Assembly: GCA_027012915.1 (NCBI GenBank)
Contig: JALUYN010000474.1
Coordinates: 1-10,169 of the forward strand
Reading direction: 5' to 3'
DNA length: 10,169 nt
Origin: Cellvibrionaceae bacterium
GTDB taxonomy: Bacteria; Pseudomonadota; Gammaproteobacteria; Pseudomonadales; Cellvibrionaceae
The position numbers and the translations under genes were made by a program. The notes below the pieces were generated by a model. It ran no database searches, had not been told where the DNA came from, and saw only the letters and a list, made by a program, of their open reading frames with translations. This document shows positions 1-5,879 of this stretch, one piece after another (the first letter of the stretch is position 1; every line of letters begins with the position of its first letter).

Positions 1-358
1 GGATGCCAAACCATCGCGCCAAATCCTTGAAACCTTCCAAGCTCTGGGGCGCGATCTGTGTACAGAGAATGGCCCCGAACCCTGCTTGGTGTCGGCACTG
101 GCCAATGAGATATCCCAAAGCAGCAGTAAATGTCGAAGCAGTCTGGAAAGCGTACAGAAGATGGCTCGAGAGCATTTGACGGATCTGGTAGACGAAGCGC
201 AACGGCTGGAAGAAATTACCAAGGCCCAACCAGCTGCAGTTATTGCGGATATCCTCTACGACCACTGGCACGGTCAGCTCTTGGAATATCAGATTCACCA
301 GAATCCAGCACTACTGGAACAGAAATCCCAACAGCTACTGGCGCTGCTCAAACCCTGA
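1..358 (+). CDS. TetR/AcrR-family transcriptional regulator, C-terminal part (5' end outside window)
   Basis: This is the ligand-binding C-terminal portion of a TetR-type repressor. The reading frame is open from base 2 to the TGA at 356-358 (118 visible residues), so the N-terminal helix-turn-helix lies upstream of the window. The visible part is all-helical. It has a Pro-Cys-Leu-Val segment (Cys codon at 83-85) at the place where TetR proteins of the NemR/AcuR type carry a conserved Gly-Cys-Leu, followed by the conserved helix LANEISQSS and a late helix with an ILYDHWHGQLL core typical of the last TetR helices. A TTG-initiated internal start at 86 would give a protein without a DNA-binding domain and is not credible. 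The flavin oxidoreductase starts 55 bp downstream on the same strand, so the regulator probably controls both itself and that gene. Ligand and operator cannot be read from this fragment. The family call is fairly secure; the NemR-like role is inference from context. Confidence 0.8.
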   Translation, partial: DAKPSRQILETFQALGRDLCTENGPEPCLVSALANEISQSSSKCRSSLESVQKMAREHLTDLVDEAQRLEEITKAQPAAVIADILYDHWHGQLLEYQIHQNPALLEQKSQQLLALLKP

Positions 359-382
359 GCAACGGATTTCTTCAAAAAACCA

Positions 383-403
383 AACATCAAGCCAACATCA
401 AGC
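383..403. repeat. 10-bp perfect direct repeat, 11-bp period, before the oxidoreductase start
   Basis: AACATCAAGC occurs at 383-392 and again at 394-403, separated by one base, in the short gap between the regulator and the oxidoreductase. The 11-bp period is about one helical turn. The second copy runs into the weak ribosome binding site (GAGAAG) of the next gene. It could be a small tandem duplication or a protein site; nothing else supports a function. Confidence 0.45.
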
Positions 404-413
404 GAGAAGTCCC

Positions 414-1631
414 ATGACACAGATCAGCGATAGCATTACCCTGCCCTGCGGCGCCAGCGCCAAAAACCGCCTTTTCAAATCTGCCATGAGCGAACAGCTG
501 GCAGACGCCGACCACAATCCGAGCGGCAAGCTCTTCAAGCTCTATCAAACCTGGGCGGAAGGTGGCATTGGCATCTGTGTGTCCGGCAACCTTATGGTGG
601 ACCGCAACGCCCTGGGAGAACCCAAAAATGTGGTACTTGACGAACAATCCAACCTCGACCGTTTCCGCGACTGGGCCAGCGCTGCTACCCAGAACGGTAC
701 GGAATTTTGGGCACAACTGAACCATCCCGGGAAACAAATTCCGAACTTTCTGAATAAACAGCCGGTAGCGCCATCTGCCATTCCCCTCGGCAACGGCCTC
801 GACAAGGCTTTTAACTGCCCCCGCGAACTCACCGAAAACGAAATCGAGGCTATCATTCAACGCTTTGCCACCAGCGCCAAACTAGCGCAACAGGCCGGAT
901 TTACGGGAATCCAAATCCACTCGGCGCACGGATATCTGGTCAACCAGTTTCTATCGCCTCACCACAATCGTCGTACGGACCGCTGGGGCGGTCCACTGGA
1001 AAACCGCATGCGCTTCCTGATGGAGATTTATCACAATATTCGCAAGGCAGTAGGCGACGACTTCCCCGTGGCAATCAAACTCAACTCTGCGGACTTTCAA
1101 AAAGGCGGCTTCAGTGAAGAGGACTTCCTGCTGGTGGTTCAAGAACTGGATAAACTCGGCATCGACCTTATTGAAGTCTCCGGCGGCAACTACGAAAACC
1201 CCGAAATGATGGGCAAGGAAAGTACCGCAAAGCGCGAGGCGTTTTTTATTGATCAAGCCTCTAAAGCCAGAGGTGTACTGAAGAACACAGTTTTGGTAGT
1301 AACCGGTGGCTTCCGTAGTGCAAAAGCCATGAACCAGGCACTCGCCGAAGGCGTTGTCGACGCAATCGGTATCGCACGACCACTGGCGGTCTATCCGGAT
1401 CTTCCCAACAAGTTAATTGCAGACGACGATCACAGTATCCGACTGAAAAAACTAACGACTGGCTCTAAAACTCTGGACAAGTTCTCTATGGTGGACCTGG
1501 TCTGGTACGAGCACCAAATGGACCGTATTGGCAGCGGCAAGCGCGCCAAGCCCAATCAAAGCAGCTGGTACTCGGTATTGCGAAACTTCAAGGACATTGG
1601 CAGTTACGCCTGGAAAAAGCGCCGCGCGTGA
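414..1631 (+). CDS. NADH:flavin oxidoreductase, Old Yellow Enzyme family
   Basis: This is a predicted cytosolic FMN-dependent ene-reductase with a TIM-barrel fold, 405 residues. It would use NAD(P)H to reduce activated C=C bonds (enones, quinones, maleimides, nitro compounds or an unsaturated acyl-CoA); the true substrate is unknown. The family signature is clear: HSAHGYL at 169-175, with FMN/substrate-binding His169 and His172 and the proton-donor position Tyr174, then NQFLSPHHNRRTDRWGG at 177-193 and ENRMRF at 196-201. The late GGF (298-300) and GIARPLA (319-325) segments are the usual FMN phosphate-binding region. No CxxCxxxC iron-sulfur cluster motif follows the barrel, so it is a single-domain enzyme and not a full 2,4-dienoyl-CoA reductase. 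The last approximately 60 residues are a basic, aromatic tail. The ATG at 414 is chosen because the family N-terminus begins there (SITLPCGASAKNRLFKSAM) and GAGAAG lies just upstream; the in-frame extension back to 243 overlaps the regulator. It is probably cotranscribed with the TetR gene. Confidence 0.92.
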   Translation: MTQISDSITLPCGASAKNRLFKSAMSEQLADADHNPSGKLFKLYQTWAEGGIGICVSGNLMVDRNALGEPKNVVLDEQSNLDRFRDWASAATQNGTEFWAQLNHPGKQIPNFLNKQPVAPSAIPLGNGLDKAFNCPRELTENEIEAIIQRFATSAKLAQQAGFTGIQIHSAHGYLVNQFLSPHHNRRTDRWGGPLENRMRFLMEIYHNIRKAVGDDFPVAIKLNSADFQKGGFSEEDFLLVVQELDKLGIDLIEVSGGNYENPEMMGKESTAKREAFFIDQASKARGVLKNTVLVVTGGFRSAKAMNQALAEGVVDAIGIARPLAVYPDLPNKLIADDDHSIRLKKLTTGSKTLDKFSMVDLVWYEHQMDRIGSGKRAKPNQSSWYSVLRNFKDIGSYAWKKRRA

Positions 1632-1649
1632 TTAAGCGGCCAACTTGTT

Positions 1650-1676
1650 GCCCCGGTCTGACGCCGGGGCTTATTT
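1650..1676 (+). terminator. Probable Rho-independent terminator after the oxidoreductase
   Basis: A perfect 7-bp GC-rich stem, GCCCCGG (1650-1656) with CCGGGGC (1664-1670), encloses a 7-base loop. TTATTT follows. It lies 19 bases after the oxidoreductase stop and before the promoter of the next operon. The stem is strong but the T-tract is short and interrupted, so termination may be incomplete. Confidence 0.6.
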
Positions 1677-1703
1677 GGCCAATAAAATAGGCACTCCAGG
1701 CCC

Positions 1704-1732
1704 TTTCAACTTCACAGTGGCAACCATACAAT
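1704..1732 (+). promoter_or_regulatory. Candidate sigma-70 promoter of the MoxR-VWA-MscS-NUDIX operon
   Basis: TTTCAA at 1704-1709 (three of six matches to the -35 consensus) and TACAAT at 1727-1732 (five of six matches to the -10 consensus) are separated by exactly 17 bases. A start near 1739 would leave a leader of roughly 23 bases containing the AAGGA ribosome binding site at 1750-1754. The position just downstream of a terminator and just upstream of a four-gene cluster supports the call. It is read by eye only. Confidence 0.45.
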
Positions 1733-1761
1733 CGTTTTAACACGACAGTAAGGAAAAGCCG

Positions 1762-2706
1762 GTGATTATCCGAAATCAGGACAAAATCAACTCACCCGAA
1801 ACCATCAAACAGCACTTCGAGCAACTCGGCTACATTTGCAGCGACGCCATTGCTACTTCGGTCTACCTGGCCTGCCACTTGCAAAAACCCATTCTCGTAG
1901 AAGGTCCTCCGGGAGTTGGCAAGACTGAACTCGCCAAAAAGACCTCGGAATTGTTAAGTGCTCCTCTTATTCGCATGCAGTGCTACGAAGGCCTTGATGA
2001 AGCCAAAGCACTCTATGAATGGAAATACGGAAAACAGTTGCTCTATACCCAACTACTGAAGGATCAACTGGGCGATGTGATGCGCGGTGCCAAAGGCCTC
2101 GATGAGTCCGTATCGCGGCTGCACCAGTTTGGCGACATCTTCTACTCCGACGAATTTCTCGAGCCTCGGCCGCTATTAGAAGCCCTGCGCTCCGAAGACG
2201 GCGCTATTCTGCTGATCGACGAAATTGACAAGGCCGACCAGGAATTTGAGGCTTTCTTGCTGGAATTGCTTTCCGACTATCAAATTTCGATTCCTGAACT
2301 GGGCACCGTGAAAGCCAAATCTAACCCTATCGTCTTTCTCACAAGTAACAATACCCGAGAACTGGGGGATGCGCTCAAGAGACGCTGCTTGCATCTCTAC
2401 ATTCCTTTCCCATCCAAAACCATCGAACAGAAGATCATCAGTGCTCAGGTGCCTGAGCTCAATGACGACCTGAGGCAACAACTGGTAGCCTTTATTAGCG
2501 AACTTCGTGATATGGCCCTAAAGAAGGTTCCCGCTGTCAGTGAAACTATCGATTGGGCCAGAGCTCTACTCTTGCTGAACGTCGATAACCTCGATCATGA
2601 ATGGGTCAAAACCACACTCAATCTCTTGCTAAAGTTTCAAGATGATATTGAAGCCGTGGAACCGGAGATTCACAATTTGCTGAAATCAGCAGCCAGCAAT
2701 CGCTAG
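1762..2706 (+). CDS. MoxR-type AAA+ ATPase
   Basis: This is a 314-residue AAA+ ATPase of the MoxR group, cytosolic, expected to form ATP-driven rings that remodel or mature a partner protein together with a VWA-domain protein. Walker A is GPPGVGKT at 48-55 and Walker B is ILLIDE at 149-154, with catalytic Asp153 and Glu154. The sensor-1 region is TSNNTREL at 194-201, and LKRRCLHLYIPFP from 205 carries the Arg-finger region typical of MoxR proteins. The length is that of a bare MoxR core, so there is no LARA domain as in E. coli RavA. The GTG at 1762 has AAGGA at 1750-1754 with 7-base spacing and gives the expected short N-terminus; no better upstream start is seen. The partner CoxE-like VWA gene starts 22 bp downstream. 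The stand-alone gene order resembles the Pseudomonas PA2707-PA2706 pair (from memory, not checked) rather than the CO-dehydrogenase maturation genes coxD-coxE, since no cox structural genes are nearby. Confidence 0.93.
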   Translation: MIIRNQDKINSPETIKQHFEQLGYICSDAIATSVYLACHLQKPILVEGPPGVGKTELAKKTSELLSAPLIRMQCYEGLDEAKALYEWKYGKQLLYTQLLKDQLGDVMRGAKGLDESVSRLHQFGDIFYSDEFLEPRPLLEALRSEDGAILLIDEIDKADQEFEAFLLELLSDYQISIPELGTVKAKSNPIVFLTSNNTRELGDALKRRCLHLYIPFPSKTIEQKIISAQVPELNDDLRQQLVAFISELRDMALKKVPAVSETIDWARALLLLNVDNLDHEWVKTTLNLLLKFQDDIEAVEPEIHNLLKSAASNR

Positions 2707-2728
2707 ATAGACTGCACGGGACGACACC

Positions 2729-4132
2729 ATGCAACGGGTATTGGGTGATTTCATTCACGCGCTGCGGCAAGCGGGCCTTCCCATTTCTGCCGCCGAAACT
2801 CTTGACGCTTTGCGTGCGGCACAGTTAGTCGGCATTGATGATTCGCGGCTGCTAAAGTTGTCACTGGGCACCACGCTAACCAAGCGCCTGGAACACCGGC
2901 TGATCTACGATGACTTGTTCGACCAGTTCTTTGCCAGCCAGAACAATGACGTATACGATGAAAATCTGGAAGCGTCGCCCGAAGAGCCACGACAGCAGAT
3001 CGACGATTTCCCCCTGCACGAGGAAACAATCGCCGGCGAAGACGGCAATAGTGATGCAGACACCCCGCCACCCCCCAATTCCGCGCTTGCCCAACAACTG
3101 ATGAACAATGACGCCGCGGCGCTGCAAGTGATGATTGCCAGTGCCGCTGCAGCTGCTGGTGCTCAGGAGATGCGCCTGTTTACCCAGATTCCAATGGTCA
3201 CCTATCGCGTAATGCAGGCCATGGGGGACAGCGAACTACAGCAAGATCTGGCTGAAATGGCTGAGGACGAAGATGAATCGGCTGCACTGCAGCTGCTGCA
3301 ACAACGTCGCAGTCGCCTGCAACAACAGGTGCGTGACTATGTGGAACAACAATACCTGTTGTTTGGGCAGGGTGAACCGCAAAAGCTGAGAGAAAACAAC
3401 CTCAACAAAGTCAAACTCACCAGTATCGACAACCACAATTACAAGTTGATGGGAGAATTGGTACGTAAGGCGGCCAAGAGACTGGCGAGCATGCACAGCC
3501 GTCGTCGCAGGATCACTAAACGGGGATTGCTGGACGTGCGGCGCACCATAGCCGCCAACGCGGCCTATGACGGTTTTTTGTTTCACACGAAGTGGAAATC
3601 CACTCGCGTCGAGCGCCCTAAAGTTATAGTCATCTGCGACGTCAGTGGGTCCGTGAGCCGAGTAGCGCGGTTTCTTCTGTTGTTTCTTCACAGTCTACAG
3701 GATGTATTGCCCAGAGTTCGCTCGTTTGTATTTTCCTCAGACATGGCAGAGGTTACAGAGCTGTTCGACAAGTACGATATGGATCGCGCTCTGGCCGAGG
3801 TAATGGACAAGTGGGCAAATCTGCCAACTAACTACGGTAAAGCCCTGGCAGACTTTGAAGGAATGGCACTGGATGACATCGACAATCGCACCACCGTAAT
3901 CATGCTAGGAGATGCCCGTAACAACCACGGAGATGGTAACATTGGCATTTGGGAGGAGGTCTACCGTCGCAGCCAGCGTATACTGTGGCTGAACCCGGAA
4001 GGACAGTTCAGCTGGGACACAGGCGACTCCATTATGAGTGAATACAGCCCATACTGCTCTCACGTAGAAACCTGCAATTCCCTCAGAGATCTCAACCGAA
4101 TTTTGGGCACTGTGTTGAAGCACAGTAACTAA
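2729..4132 (+). CDS. CoxE-like VWA-domain protein
   Basis: This 467-residue protein has a C-terminal von Willebrand factor A domain and is the probable adaptor or substrate-binding partner of the MoxR ATPase encoded just upstream. A complete MIDAS metal site is visible: DVSGS at 304-308 (Asp304, Ser306, Ser308), Thr367 in LPTNYGKAL and Asp395 in MLGDARNNHGDG. WLNPE at 420-424 is a typical CoxE-family element. Residues 1-70 are helical. Residues about 74-117 form an acidic, Pro-ending low-complexity linker. Residues 120-215 are Ala/Gln/Glu-rich, probably helical or coiled, and residues 240-275 are very basic (RKAAKRLASMHSRRRRITKR). No signal peptide or membrane segment is seen, so it is cytosolic unless recruited. 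Start ATG 2729 has only a weak GGGACG upstream, consistent with coupling to the ATPase. The layout (helical N-terminus, C-terminal VWA) parallels E. coli ViaA, but the motifs fit CoxE better. Confidence 0.9.
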   Translation: MQRVLGDFIHALRQAGLPISAAETLDALRAAQLVGIDDSRLLKLSLGTTLTKRLEHRLIYDDLFDQFFASQNNDVYDENLEASPEEPRQQIDDFPLHEETIAGEDGNSDADTPPPPNSALAQQLMNNDAAALQVMIASAAAAAGAQEMRLFTQIPMVTYRVMQAMGDSELQQDLAEMAEDEDESAALQLLQQRRSRLQQQVRDYVEQQYLLFGQGEPQKLRENNLNKVKLTSIDNHNYKLMGELVRKAAKRLASMHSRRRRITKRGLLDVRRTIAANAAYDGFLFHTKWKSTRVERPKVIVICDVSGSVSRVARFLLLFLHSLQDVLPRVRSFVFSSDMAEVTELFDKYDMDRALAEVMDKWANLPTNYGKALADFEGMALDDIDNRTTVIMLGDARNNHGDGNIGIWEEVYRRSQRILWLNPEGQFSWDTGDSIMSEYSPYCSHVETCNSLRDLNRILGTVLKHSN

Positions 4133-4148
4133 TCGAAAGGAATACAAC

Positions 4149-4985
4149 GTGGAACAAAATCTGGAAAGCGAACTGCAACAATTCACCGCCATCTATCAAA
4201 TGGTAATCGAGTTTTTCGTTAACTACAGTTTTCAAATTCTGGGAGCCATCATCATCCTCTTGATAGGCATGATGGTCGCCAGCAAAGTCAGTAACTTGGT
4301 ATTAAAGCTCTGCGACAAGAAAGGTCTCGACGTCACATTGAGCCGCTTCCTTGCAGCCACTACCAAGATTATTATCATTGTCATGGTGGCAATAATTGCC
4401 CTGGGCAAGCTGGGCATTAGCGTCACCCCTTTTCTCGCCGCCGTAGGTGCTCTGTCTCTGGGGGCAGGTCTCGCGGTACAGGGGCTACTTTCCAACTATG
4501 GCGCTGGCCTGAATATCATTATTACTCGCCCTTTCGTGGTAGGTGACACCATTAGCGTTCAAGGTGTTACCGGTCAGGTCAAGGAAGTCCATTTGGCTTA
4601 TACCGTTCTAAGCAACGAAGACGACATCGAAATCACTATTCCCAACAAACACATTGTTGGCGAGATTATTCATAATTCGTTTAACAACACTCTGGCCGAA
4701 CTGAGCATTGGTATTGGCTACGGTGAAGACCCGCAGAAGGCTATAGAACTGATCCTCAAAACCATTACCTCCATGGACGAAGTGACTAACGACCAGCAAC
4801 CACAAGTTGGTATCGAAAGTTTTGGCGATAGCAGCGTCAACATTGGAATTCGTGCCTGGCTCCCCACTCAGCAGTACTACCAGTTGCTGTTTAAGATGAA
4901 CCAAGCGATTTTCAAGGCCTTGAAAGATGCCGACGTAGAAATCCCTTTCCCACAACGGGAAGTGACTATTCTCGACAAACGCTAG
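4149..4985 (+). CDS. mscS: Small-conductance mechanosensitive channel, MscS family
   Basis: This is a 278-residue inner-membrane channel that would open under membrane tension to release solutes during osmotic downshock; it is about the length of E. coli MscS. Three hydrophobic segments lie at about 23-45, 67-89 and 92-121. The third is the pore helix with the Gly/Ala pattern GALSLGAGLAVQGLLSNYGAG (100-120). The cytoplasmic beta domain begins at RPFVVGDTI (128-136), has the conserved IPN at 164-166, and the protein ends in the family's EIPFPQREV (264-272). The GTG start at 4149 is fixed by AAAGGAA at 4136-4142, 6 bases away. The gene begins 16 bp after the VWA stop, so cotranscription with the MoxR/VWA pair is very likely. 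No cyclic-nucleotide or extra N-terminal domain is present. The channel family is secure; gating properties and ion preference cannot be told from sequence. Confidence 0.93.
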   Translation: MEQNLESELQQFTAIYQMVIEFFVNYSFQILGAIIILLIGMMVASKVSNLVLKLCDKKGLDVTLSRFLAATTKIIIIVMVAIIALGKLGISVTPFLAAVGALSLGAGLAVQGLLSNYGAGLNIIITRPFVVGDTISVQGVTGQVKEVHLAYTVLSNEDDIEITIPNKHIVGEIIHNSFNNTLAELSIGIGYGEDPQKAIELILKTITSMDEVTNDQQPQVGIESFGDSSVNIGIRAWLPTQQYYQLLFKMNQAIFKALKDADVEIPFPQREVTILDKR

Positions 4986-5030
4986 ATTCAATAACAGCGC
5001 CCTTCACAGACTCATAATAACGAGAAGAGT

Positions 5031-5738
5031 ATGCCTGATACCAAAACCAATCGTGGTACATCAACGGTGCCACCAGCCCATCCAGCCGCCACTGTTATAC
5101 TTCTGCGCCCGCAAGGCAATGAATTGGAGGTGCTACTGCTACTGCGGGCCAAAGCCGTCAAATTCGCAGGGGGCAGCTGGGTGTTTCCCGGCGGCCGCAT
5201 AGACCGGGAAGACTACGGGGATAACCCCCACGATGAAGAATCAGCAGCTCGAGCGGCCTCCGCAAGGGAGAGCCACGAAGAAGCAGGCCTTTCACTCAAC
5301 CCCGACGACTTCGAGTTTTTTTCTCACTGGACCACACCCATCGTAGAAAAGAAGCGCTTCTCCACCTGGTTTCTATGGGGACACCTTCAACAGGATCAAC
5401 AAATTACCGTGGACGACAGTGAGATTGTTGACTACCTATGGGTGACTCCCGAAAAAGCACTGCGAATGATGGAACAGCGGGAGCTAAAAATAATGCCTCC
5501 CACATACCTCACTTTGCTGGAGCTTTCCAAGTGTCGCGCTATTGATCAAGTGGCAGCGCTGACGTCTGGGCGCGATATGCCCAGATATTTTCCGAACCTG
5601 GTACTTGAGAGCAAAACTCCAGGCATATTACTCGAAGGCGATGAAGGCTATGAGTCCGGTAAAATGGAACACAATGGAATAAAACGTCGCGTCGTGATGG
5701 GCCAAAAAGGTTGGCACTATATAGACGAAAGAACGTAA
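5031..5738 (+). CDS. NUDIX hydrolase with expanded NUDIX box
   Basis: This 235-residue cytosolic enzyme is predicted to hydrolyse a nucleoside diphosphate linked to another moiety, using divalent metal. An N-terminal strand AATVILLRP (19-27) and LEVLLLLRA (32-40) are followed by GGSWVFPGGRID (47-58) and the catalytic helix RESHEEAGL (79-87), with Glu83 and Glu84 as the expected metal ligands. Between the FPGG and REXXEE elements there are about ten more residues than in the classical Gx5Ex7REUXEEXGU box, filled by an acidic stretch (DREDYGDNPHDEE) and an Ala-rich helix start. This resembles NUDT7/NUDT19-like CoA diphosphatases, but no CoA-specific motif is claimed. ATG 5031 has GAGAAGAG immediately upstream. 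The gene lies 45 bp after the MscS stop on the same strand and is followed by a strong terminator, so it is the likely last gene of the operon. Substrate is unknown. Confidence 0.88.
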   Translation: MPDTKTNRGTSTVPPAHPAATVILLRPQGNELEVLLLLRAKAVKFAGGSWVFPGGRIDREDYGDNPHDEESAARAASARESHEEAGLSLNPDDFEFFSHWTTPIVEKKRFSTWFLWGHLQQDQQITVDDSEIVDYLWVTPEKALRMMEQRELKIMPPTYLTLLELSKCRAIDQVAALTSGRDMPRYFPNLVLESKTPGILLEGDEGYESGKMEHNGIKRRVVMGQKGWHYIDERT

Positions 5739-5823
5739 CAGGGAATTACTACTCTCGTCTATTGGTAAACAGCCGACATCGAATTCCTGAAGCACCAAAC
5801 AAAACACTGAATCTGCAAATAAA

Positions 5824-5857
5824 AAAACGCCCTGCGGGTTTCCCCATAGGGCGTTTT
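5824..5857. terminator. Bidirectional Rho-independent terminator between convergent operons
   Basis: AAAACGCCCT (5824-5833) pairs perfectly with AGGGCGTTTT (5848-5857), a 10-bp stem, and GGG (5836-5838) can pair further with the C-run at 5842-5845. The + strand transcript ends in TTTT and then CTT. The - strand transcript reads a T-tract from the A-run at 5821-5827. It therefore serves the NUDIX end (+) and the FadD end (-) at once. Confidence 0.9.
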
Positions 5858-5879
5858 CTTAATAGAACGCTCGTATTTA

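Noticed and set aside
243..413. Upstream in-frame extension of the oxidoreductase from an ATG at 243
   Set aside because: It would overlap the regulator by 116 bp and add 57 low-quality residues. The family N-terminus begins right at the ATG at 414.
1762..4132. RavA-ViaA or CoxD-CoxE assignment of the ATPase/VWA pair
   Set aside because: The ATPase is too short to hold a RavA LARA domain, and no CO-dehydrogenase genes are adjacent. Only the broader MoxR and CoxE-like names are supported.
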